This document shows, piece after piece, positions 34,699 to 46,600 of a stretch of DNA of 64,000 nucleotides. The translations under genes and the position numbers were made by a program. The stretch lies in the NCBI GenBank assembly GCA_946894095.1, contig OX335646.2:10844077-10908076 (forward strand). Direction: 5' to 3'. How positions within the stretch are numbered: the first letter of the stretch is position 1; each line of letters opens with the position of its first letter. Source of the stretch: Incurvaria masculella (Eukaryota; Arthropoda; Insecta; Lepidoptera; Incurvariidae). The notes under the pieces are model-generated. The model saw only the letters and a program-made list of their open reading frames with translations, made no database searches and had not been told where the DNA came from.

Positions 34699-37600
34699 CT
34701 GAAAGTTAATCATCAATTTTTATTATTTAATACTTACTTTCTTGTACATGAAAGAAATATTTTTTTCTTACCCAGCGGAAGTAACGGTGCCAACAAACTT
34801 GTTATTTCTGTAAAGAGGTTCTCCACCCCATGGCCAGATGTCATAATCAGGATCATTATCTTCCAGGTGGAACATAACAAGTCTCTTTGTAACCCCCTTT
34901 TCTTTCTGATGTTGTAGTGCACACTTGCCAATAAAGTATTCTTTCTGTGTAACAAATAAACCTTTGAAATGAAGAGTTATGCTATCGGTTCTCTTACAAA
35001 AAAACAATGCCTCTTTATCTATGGGCATCAATAGTGTGGCGACTTGAATATTTTTTAGAATCTGTACATGCAGACTATTGAAATGTATCCTTAATCAATT
35101 AAAACTTTGAAATCATCCCAAATGGGGACAAAACAGTAATTCCTATCAAATAAATTTTTTTTAGAGAAAAAAAAACTGTCTTGCAAGAATAAAGCTGTCC
35201 ATACTTATAATGTACAGCAGCACAATGTTTGTAATGAAATATTCAGGTTTTGGTATTGTCATAATATTCTCTTTGACAAACTCCATTATTAGCATCAATT
35301 GGAAACAAATGATTTAGATGAGTCGTATTCACTACGTATAATATTCACAACGTATAAAAGTATTTTTTTCCAAAAAATCAAAATCATGCATATCGTATAA
35401 TATTCACAACGTATAATTTTATACGTTGTGCATAAAGAAAGTTTAAAAATAGAATCAACCCTTTGTAGAACGTATAATAGTCACAACGTATAATATCAGC
35501 CTCAATGGCCCAGTGGCGCGACACTTCGGCGATCGCTGTCCGAAGTTAAGCAACGCTGGGTCCGGTCTGGTCTTGGATGGGTGACCATTCGACCGTTGAG
35601 AGAGGCTGGCCGTGGTTCGGATTCCACGTTAAACTGTAGGTCCCCTTCCTTACTTACTAGGTGGTAGGGTAAATCCCGCCCGGGTTGGCACCATCGCATT
35701 GGATGAACGATGGTCGAAGCGGCAATGAAAATTGTCCGTGTTTTCCGTCCAGTTCAATGTAGCCGTGCAATATAAGGAAGGTCGTGGCATGGCACCTAGT
35801 TCCCATGTGGTGTGTTGAACTAATACCATGACAGAAAGTGTGGTATTAGCCATCCATGTCGAGTCACATAAAAAAAAAAAAAAAATATTCCTAACGTGAA
35901 TTCACAAAAAAATAAAACCATGCAGAAAGTATAATATGCCAAGAAGCACTGCATAAAGCGCCCTAATAACGATACATTTAAGGCTACGAATCGAAATTTG
36001 TTAAAGAGTAACAATTTGCTACAATTTCGAAAGGCCACCTTACGCTAATTGAGACGGTCGAAAAGTCGCGTGCGATTATACGCTTTAAAATCGTATGAAA
36101 AGTTTTTGGATTATATGATATGCATGGTTTTCTTTTTTTTTTAATAAAGATCATAATTTTATACATTGTGACTATTATACGTTATGCATGGAGAAATAAG
36201 TAATTTATTTTTTTAAACTTCTTCGTGCACTACGTATAAAATTATACGATCTGCCGATTATACGTTGTGCATGGTTTTAAAATTTTGTTAAAATATGATA
36301 TTATACGATCTGCATTTTAGACGTTCTGCCGTTCCCCCATTTAGATCACTGTAGAAGGAAAAGGCCAGCCAAAGCTTTGATGGCGCAATCAAAGCTTGAC
36401 CCTGTCGAAAAGTGATTTTTGAGTCTCCGTGATACATTTTATGGAGATTGATTTTCGTGAAAACTTGTTAAAAATAATATCCTTGCTCACTAGGAGGCAT
36501 AGCTTACATTGTTTATGATTCGATCTTTTTATCCCTTTTTTAACCGACTTCAAAAAAGGAGGAGGTTATCAATTCGTCTGTATGTTTTTTTTTTAACCGA
36601 TTTTGATGATTATTTTTTTAAATGAAAGCTAGTGCTTCCCAAGTGGGTTTTTTTTGGTTCCCATTCAATTTGGTTAAGTTCTGACAATGGTATCCATGAG
36701 ACAATCATTCCGGTGATTCTTTTTTTATTGGAAAGGACGTGTACAAATTAGTAAGTGTATTTCAGATTCACTAAAAATAAACAAATAAAAAAAAATTAAC
36801 AAAAAAAATAACCGACTTCAAAGAAAAAGCACTAAAGAGTAGTAATTATTAGATACTTTTTAGTGCTTTTTCTTTGAAGTCGGTAATTTTTTTGTTATTT
36901 TTTTTTTATCATCTGTTCATTCAACATATAATTGAATTATCTCTATATTACAAAGTCATCTATTGACATTTTTTTTAAGCTCAGAATACAATTTTACAAA
37001 AAAAAATATTTTTTTGGCATTGGAATTGTTTATATTTATGGCATAAAAAGTGTTTTAAAAATAATAATAATAAATGTCTAAGAAAAATCTTCAAATTAAA
37101 TAAAAATAATAATTTACTAAACCTTCCACACCAATCTATAACATAGTTCTTGAGGCCAGCTATCCTAGCGCCACTTTGGTAGCTGCCTTCCCATTATGAA
37201 TGTGGCATAGTGAAAAGTAAAAAATGTTAAGCGTAAAGTGCCCGACCACATCCTACATACATAGCGATCAATATCTGACTTGACTGACATTGAATTTTAT
37301 GTTTATGAAAGTGGATTTAAACAGCACAAAATAATTTAAGTAAAAAAATGAACCATACTTCTAACTTCACTCCATAGCCATGGCCAACTTCATAAGGCGT
37401 AACTGCACTCGTAAGCTCTTCTGCCCAGAATGGAATGAATCTTTCAATTCGCATAAATCTTTGTGTCAGCGTTCCAACATCGCGCACGCCGAAATCACGA
37501 CCCACCTGTAAAATAATGAAATAGTTAGGATTCCTTTAGTTAAATCAGGAAACTTTTTAGTGTCGCTTCAATGTCTGTACGTTCGTCATAGCCTTCAAAT

Positions 37601-40600
37601 AAAAAAATCTTAAAGTTAAATCTGGGTTAACAAATAAATTATGATTTCATAATATTCAGAGATATGTTTTAAACTTTTTTTACAAAATATTATAATACTT
37701 CATTAATAAGGTTTTCTCAATCACGCTTGATTCAATCTAGTTATGTAAGATGTCGGTTGACTTTATAGTGTGCTGTTATAACGCATATTACCGTCATCAG
37801 TCTATCGTACACATGGAGAGCGTATTCTGATGGGACGTAGAGACAGTAGCCGGGCTCGCCCGTGTGCGTGAAGCCCATGGCCATCAGGTCGGAGGCGTAA
37901 CCGACGTCCACGCGCTTGAATGTGAAGGGAGACACGTCCACGTCGGACGTGGACAGCTCAGTCATGAGCTCGTGCGACTTGGGCCCCACCACATTGATCA
38001 CTGTGTACATGGAGGTAACGTCGGTCAAGACGACCGAGTGGTCTTGCGGCAGGTTTCTGTTCATCCAGTCGTACACTCTGGTTTGTTGGCTGGAAGGCGA
38101 CACCATGAAGTAGTCGCTGTCACCCTCGCGCACAAGCATGCAGTCATTCTCGTAGCCGCCGTCCTCGTTCTGCATGCCCGTGTGAACCATGCCGCCTATG
38201 GGGATGTCGACGTCGTTTGAACACATCTTCTGTAGATAATTTACTACCTCGTTGCTCGTTGACTAAAATAAAAAGTTACCATTGTACGTTTTACAGATAA
38301 GCGCTTTTACTAACCATTTATGGAGAATATTAACAACAGTGTATGTAAAAAAGGGGTAAGGAGATGCAGGCATACATCACATAATGAAATTTGGAATATC
38401 AGAGCCGCTTCATAGGATTTTGATGTATCAAAAGCAGGTTAAGTACGAATGTCACCGTATTTTTGTACAATTTACCGCATTACAAAGTGGCCATTTTTTT
38501 AGCAAAAAAGATTTTCATTGTTTGTATCTGTGATAAAGTTGGAAATGTGGCCGAATGTCAATTCGATTTCATGCTAAAAACCCATAAACAGTTTTTACTT
38601 AAAATAATATTTTGAGAAGTCGTTTACCGGTGCGAAGGTAGCTCGACGTTTCGAGCCCGCCTTCAAGAGTTGGTTCAGCAATGCGCTCGCTACCTTCGCG
38701 CCGGTAAGCCAACTTCTCAAAATATTATCATGATTAACGGCGCAGGACTAAAAAGTATTTTAATTTTTACTTAACATTGGAACCGAAGACCGAAATGTGA
38801 ATTTAATCATGAACAACCGAAAGGTGAACAACCAATTGTCTCTGGTCCATGTTGATAACCGACATACTGAAGATCAAAATACCAAGGACGGATATAAAAC
38901 TGGAATAGAAAAGAGTAGCATTGCAGAATTACTTGACATGCAAACCTGAGATATTTTGTAATACACCTGGCCCCTTTGCAAGGTGGGTAAAATAACCATT
39001 CACCATTGACATGCATGGTCACATATTATTATGTTGTTACATAGGAAAGATTAAATAATTCCTTATTCCATTTTATACCAAGGCTCGAGTCAACATGAAA
39101 TTTTGTCTTTTTCCAGTGTATCGAAATGAAATATGTTAAACTCTTGTATGAATTTTGCAAGATAACTCGGGCAGACAGAGAATGAGACTAAAAATAGTGG
39201 TTTGTATAAGTAAACTGAGATGGTGAAATATATGCATAAACGCATGAGGCGAAATTTTAATGTAGATTACTTACTAGACCATCATACCAGAGCTAATACC
39301 GCTAGGGTTGGTACCATCGCATTGAATGAACGATGGTCGAAGCAGCAATAAAAAAATATCGTATTTTCCATCCAGTTCAATGTAGCTTTGCAATATAAGA
39401 AAGGTCCTGACATGGCACAAAGTTCCCATGAGGTGTGTTGGTTGGTGTGCTATTAAGCCGTACATGTCCAGTCACATAATAATATGTATATATGGTCCCA
39501 TATTTTCAGGCCATTATAATTTGATATAGAGACTTAGATCACTTTATGTCATATTGACATCAACCTTGAAGTTAAAGGAATTCTGGAATGATTTCTCTCT
39601 CAACTGTAACAACATGAAAATACAGGACTGCATGTAGTTTTTTTTCTAAATGATGTTATAATATAGTATATTAGTAAAAGTGAAAAACATAACAAGTAAA
39701 AGTCGTTTTTGGTGTTGGTTGTGACTAACTAGAATGCTTGTAAGGAGTCATAAGCAATGTTCCTTACACAAAGGCAGTTTTAAAAGAATTTAAAAACCAC
39801 TTTGCCGGTTTACTTGTGAAAACCCAAAACTAGATAAAATGTCAGGAAAGAAAAAAACTGCTTTCTAAGTTACCAACGTCTTTCAGTCATTATTGGTAAA
39901 GCACTATCGGACCAAAAAACACGCCCAGGGTGGTGCTCTGCAAAGTTCCGTGATTTAGGGCCGAGTGCACGAAAGAACAAAATATCAAAATCAACGTCAA
40001 AGTATGATCAAACACGTCACTTTTAGTGGTTCCTTCCATACCGTCCACACAAAGTGACGTGTTTGATCATACTTTGACGTTGATTTTGATTTTTTGTTTC
40101 GTGCACTCGGCCCTTAAACCACATGTTTCTAGTTGTACAGTTTCGAAAAATTTTGGTTTGAAGAAGCTACCTTGAGGCATTTGTGGTAGAGGATCGCCAC
40201 CTAGGAACTACTTGTTGCCACTGGATTAGTGGATCGCTTTAAGGTCCTTGCTTGCAGTGAAGTTTGGTTCAGGACACCTCTTTCCCTAAAATATGATTGA
40301 TAGGGCGATGGGTGTGCCCAGCGTGATGCTCGTGAATGGGTGTTGTTTGTGGGGACTGGCCTGCCCTTATTGGCAACATGTTAGATGGCGGATATAGTCC
40401 TTGTAAAAAACTGATATTTGTCATGAACAAACACGGGTATGAATAGTCATTCTTTGTAAATTAATATTAATTAATGGTTGTTCCCTGTTTTTCTTTTATA
40501 ATCAGTGGTAAATACATTTTATACATACATTATTTACACAAACAAGTAGGTAGCAATAACTTGTATATGTGTAAGCAGTGGCAGACGCGTTTGTTAACTT

Positions 40601-43600
40601 GGACTAAGAGGACGTTGAAAATGTTTCCAGCAAATTTCCTTGCCAATTCTTCTTTGCTGTGATTGTTGAACTGGCCAATGATAAAATATGACAAATCCGA
40701 GTGTAGTGTACTACCTATGGATGATGGAAATATAATACAATACAAATAACATCTAAGGACACCTAGAAATCCAAAGAAGAAAGACCGGGCAACCAGTTTA
40801 AAAAATATTAAATTAAAACAGCAAGTAACTGAACAACTGGTGCTCCTTAAAAAAGTCGACTATTTAAAAAGCACAGTGTAACGACGCTCACAAGGAGAGG
40901 TGATATAAACAAAAGCAGACATATGTATTTACAAGCTTTTAACAATGCCTGGTCATTGTTTAAAACTTGCAGATCTAACATTTGGCCAAGGAGGGGATGG
41001 TTCGACTTTCGGAGGACAAAAAAAAGAGTCAAATGAACAGTGTTTACATGGCAGAAGACCCGTCATTATTATGTAAGTCAAATGTGTTTCACACTCGTGA
41101 TATACTTAGTGTTTTAATTTGTTAAAATGTTTGTAATGTTTTTTTAGAGATTTTTAAAATGCAGCAAAATTGATATTAAGCTGTGTTCCCCATACAAACG
41201 TACTTTGTGAATCATTTGAAAAGTTATCTGATAAGGAATCCTTGTAATTTACATTATGTACGTCAGTCAGTATGTCACTCCGCACCGCACACCGCCACTG
41301 CCGACACCTATTCTGCCTTATTGCCCGCGGCAACTGCAATATGCCTCATATGTATTACCCTCGCTCTTCCTGCTACCCATTCACTCCATCACCATTACCC
41401 AGCACTGTCAATACGATCTATGTCAATGGGTATGCACAATACTTTTTATTGTTATCGAAATATTTGATTTAAAAGTGAATAGTTGTTCGTGAGAAAGTAG
41501 AAAAATGGTAGGAATCTACTAATTAAGTCAAGAGAAAAATAAAACAGTCACCCACACAAAATGTAAATGTTTGCTCTTACGTCTTCCCCTTCCAGACCAG
41601 ACTGTAAGCAGAAATAATGCATGTTAGTAAATGTATCAAGCCTCCATAGGGTTATCATTCTCCTATCGAAACATCTAGTCACTTACATGGATTTCGATTT
41701 TGGAGAAGGATGACATATCAATAATTCCAACGCCCTGGCGGCATGCCACATATTCCTCTTTCATAAAATCGAAAAATTTTGGTTTGAAGAAGCTACCTTG
41801 AGGCATTTGTGGTAGAGGATCGCCACCTAAGAACAAGACTTTCAGTCAGAATTTTCAAATAATTTCAGATTTAACAGCGCCATCTACATAAATAAGAAGC
41901 ATTGGAATTAAGTGTTTATCCATGATGCTGATATCCACTCGTGTGCGGGTCGATAATCTGGTCAATTTTACGGATCTCTATTTTGGCATATTTTAGTTAG
42001 GGAGAGAGGTATACTGTCCGATAGAGAAGAACCTAATCTATTCGTTTCAGTTGAGACGGCTTGTTTTATCGGCGGTCATTTTTGACCAATTTTGGCGGGT
42101 GTTCAGCGTAAAAAAATGTTTTTGGTGGACATAGTGAATGGATCAACATGAAAATTACAGAGGGGTGAGTATTTACAATGTTCTAAATATGTTTAATAAG
42201 AAAACATATATACGATAATAAGAAAATATTATCAAAATTCACCCCAACTGCCAACCGGTGGATTGTAAGTTATTTATGGAGTTCGAAGTTTCTTTGTCCA
42301 GTTCTCTTGGCTTTGTACCTGTACTCTATCAAATTGATTATTTTCTATTATATTGTAGCGATAAGCCACACAATATGTGCTGCTGCATTGTCAGATATAT
42401 TACGTGTGCCTCATGGTGTATTAGTCATCCATGCCCAGTAACATAAATGTTACTCTGTTCATCTTATGTTTTTTATTATTATATTTATCTTTCATCGCTT
42501 AGCCTATTTTAAGAGGGTAGTTATGTCTGGACCGCGAGTCTATAAAAATCTCCAGACAAGCTAACTTTAACCGGGACGACAGTATCAAACTCTCATCGGC
42601 TTGGACTTCGCTTCTGACGCATCATAAAAGATAACGTGCACGAACACTAGACATGTAAATTGATATCGTTTTTTATGCATGTACACAGCCATATTTGTCT
42701 ATAGTGCACCAACATTTCGGACTACCCACAGAGATAAACTTTGCAGCCTGACGCCCTCAGTTGACTTTTGATAGGCAATGCTGTTGAACGTTTCTCCAGG
42801 ACAGCTAGCGCCCTGAAGAAGCCCGCGGTGCACCAGGCGAAAAATGTCAGTACAAACCGACAAGTCACACCGGACAACCGTCATAATAAACATATTTTAA
42901 ATATTTTCTTAGTGTTATTTTTAATAGTACATAAGAGCACTCTATGCACACGGCCAAACTCAAAAACGCACAATCATATTTGTATCAATAATAAATTCAT
43001 AATTTATTTTGTAGTCTACCTAAAAATGCATCTTTTCTTCAAATATCCCAATTAAAATGTTTGTTTAAGGGTGTTATTACATCTGCACAATCCATACGTA
43101 GTCTTCGTCACATCAGACATTATTAAACATTGACCGTGTTGGTGGTCAGCATCATCAATAGTTAATCAATAGATGATCAATGGTTATGGATCGGCCTAAT
43201 TGAATCGAGCATTTGACATTGCAGATCGATTAACTATTGATCAATTACTGTTTAAATTGTGTGCTAGATTTGCTTCTACCATTCTCTGTGAAAATTGTGA
43301 ATCAATAAATGAACGTGGAGCTTACGATGAAACATTGCAAGGAACGCACTGGATTTTTTGCCGTGCATGTCATAAGAGCCGACTAAAGAATTCGTCGTTC
43401 GTGGTTCGGTTCTACGTTAAACTCCTCACTTACCAGGGTGAGTTAATCCCACCCAAGTTGATACCATCGCATTGAATGAACAATGCTCAAAGCAGCAAAT
43501 AAAGTTGTCCATGTTTTCCTCCAGTTAAATGTAGCTGTGCAATCAAAGGTGCCCGACATGGCACCTAGTTACCATGAGGTATGTTGGGCTAATATCATGA

Positions 43601-46600
43601 CAATAGGTCTGGTATTAGCCATCCATATCCAAAATCAATATCTCTCGATGCTTGACCAATGCTTGATCAATGGCGACCGGTAAATTACTAAATAGACTTA
43701 TCAGTCTCTGGCTGCCTGGGTAGAATAAATAAATAAATTAAAATAAGAAAGAAAAATTAATTAAAATAACAAACAAACATAAATAATTAAATGTTTTCTT
43801 ACGTTTATAAGTAGAGTCGAAGTACAAAGCACGCTCATATGCCATTTTTATTCCAAATACGGCACCTCTCTTCTCCAGAACAGTGTAAAGTGGAGAACAT
43901 CTTAACTTACGTGCATATTTATACTCACACTGATGCGGATACAGCACCGCATAATGTCTACAACAAAAAGAGAATCTGCATCCACCTCGATGTACATAGG
44001 CATACATATATACAATTATATCATTTGTGTGTGTTATCCCAACCAGCAAAGGGTTGTATAACAAAACCATTACATAACAAAATGAGCCTAAAAGAGCCTC
44101 TTATGGTTTTCGTGGTGGCAGCTTGTCACATTAGGGCGTTCTGTAACACCTTTTAGCCCTGGAACTTAATCACCTATTGGTTTCTTAAAAAGGTGATTAA
44201 AATGTTTACATTAATAATGAATGTAAACTCCTACATCACAGTACTTAACAAGATTTAATTGGATCTATTATGAAGCAAAAGTGTACTATTGCAAATTTCT
44301 GATGAACCATTATTCGTCCTTTTGGTACAATAGAAGTTCCTGAAAACCTTTACAAGGTCACTCGAGAAAAGTGATATTAAGTATGTAACAGTTCCTTATG
44401 TTACCGCTTCAGTCCAATATAAAATAACAATAACGGAGACTCAAAAATACTGCAATTTAGTGACATGTAGTCTTTCATATTACCCATATGTATCACATTG
44501 GTGCCATAGCCGTATTTGTAAGGCTAATATAATTCCATTTCATTAAATAATATTCCTTCATATATTATGTGTGTTTGCACTCCAAGTAGAATTTGCTCAG
44601 ACAAATGAAATTGACTTGTAAAATGACAATTATTGCTACCCATTCTCTACTTTAGAACAAAAAGACACAAAAAGGTTTCGCAGTCACTTATATGTCACAA
44701 TATAGTGATGTAATACTAGCGCCATCACTCAATTATAGAACCAAAAGGTCACATACAAAACCTTTATAAAAAATCTACAACACTGAATCTGCGCCCTTTT
44801 CCGTTGATATAAAGGTTCTTATAACCTTTATAGAGCCAATCATAAAGTGGACGCATCATAAAGTCCAAAAAGCACAAGGTCCAAAACCCATAGCGTCCAA
44901 AATACTAACGAATACGGATATTTTTAATTAGGTTAGGTTAGGTTAGATTATATGCATTTTATAATACACACGAAAAATACATACTTTTGGACGATCTGGG
45001 TTTTGGACCTTATTCTTTTTGGACTTTATGAAGGTCATAAACACTAAAAGATAGTCGATAAATGTTCTTTGCACTTCTATAGAACCAACTACAAGTTTGG
45101 GTAGGTTTGTTTCTTATTGGCTTTTTTTAAATCCTTTTCTACTGTCATGATCTTAGCCCAATACCATGGGAACTAGCTAGGTGCCATGCAATGATCTTCT
45201 TTATATTACAAGCCTACATTGAATTGGATGGAAACATGGACATTTTTCATAGACGCTTCGACCACTTACTCCATGTGATTGGTGCCAACCTGGGCAGGGA
45301 AAAAAACGGTAATTTAATAGGTAAGGACTAACATATTTAACACATTGATTGATGATGATTGAGAATAAATACCTGCCCACAACTTCTTTGGTCCGCTGCT
45401 GTAAATACTGTCGGTTGTTGTGGAGACTGAGGAAGCGGGCCACATTGAAAGGTAACAAGTCAGCAGTAGGCCTTCCAAAAACAATCCATTCGGCTATAGT
45501 TTTCCCGATACCTCCACTTCCTTGTAGCGAGTTGCCATTCATTCCACATGCAACATAGTAATTCTTGACTTCGGGACTCTCTCCTAATATCCAACGTCCA
45601 TCGGGTGTAAAATTGTCTGGAGAGTTTGTAAGATTTGGATAAAGTACACTTTTTAATATTGGAAGTCTGTGTACGGCAAAATCCCACAATGGCACTGAAA
45701 GCAATAAAATCAAAACAATTTTAAAAACTTTTTTTTATTGTTTGGTTAGGACTTTGTGGTTGTGGCCTAAAAATAGAACAAGCGGGGAAATATTAGAATT
45801 TTCATACAAATATATTACTAAAAAACGTTTATGAATAAAATATGTTTCAAATATTTTTGCAAACAGATATCTTGTAATACATTTTTAAAGAATATAAAAT
45901 GTGAAAATGTTGCTCAAATGAAGTTTCTTATTTTCATACAGAACATTGATACATTCTATTTTATTTTTTTATGCAACCTGACATGGATGGCTAATACCAC
46001 AAAACTATCGTTATGATATTAGCCCAATACACCACATTCCCGAAGGAATTAGTTGCCATTCCAGGACCTTCACTTTATGAGCACGGTTACATTGGACTGG
46101 ATGGAAAACACGGACAATTTTTCATTGCCGCTTCGACCATCTTTTCATCCAATGCGATGGTACCAACCCGGGTGGGCTTAAACCCTACCACCTAGTAGGG
46201 GAAGGGGACCTACAGTTTTACATGGATTCCGAACCATGGAGCAGCTCGCATTCGTGACAAAATGCACTTATTGAACTCGGAAAGAGAAAGACAGTGGTGC
46301 ATGTCGGAATTGAACCCAGGCCTCTGGTACGCTAGGCCAGTCGCCGCGCCACTTGGCTACGAGCCGCTCAAAATCTGCTCTATGTCTACATAATCTACCA
46401 GTTTGACTTACCTGACACATTGTTAAAAAATACCACAAGTATTATACATTTGTGCTGTGTGGGTTCATGGCATGTAAAAATAATACAATTGGGCCCACTG
46501 CATTTCTTCCCGTGCATGGCGTATGCGCCGACTAAGGTATTCGTGGTTGGTGGTACGGATTCCACGTTATTCCTTGGATTAAGTTGGAATCCACGTAAAA

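Noticed and set aside
35541..35590. 5S rRNA gene
   Set aside because: Only the internal promoter region is 5S-like, and it is followed directly by a SINE body and poly(A) tail.
41272..41492. Three overlapping short ORFs at 41183-41492
   Set aside because: No domain, low-complexity codon content, and located in a PDPR intron.
44934..44946. Telomeric TTAGG repeats
   Set aside because: Only about three units inside a foldback element; too few to mean a telomere.
46300..46370. tRNA gene
   Set aside because: Box A- and box B-like parts exist, but there is no full cloverleaf that I could support, and it is the head of a SINE.
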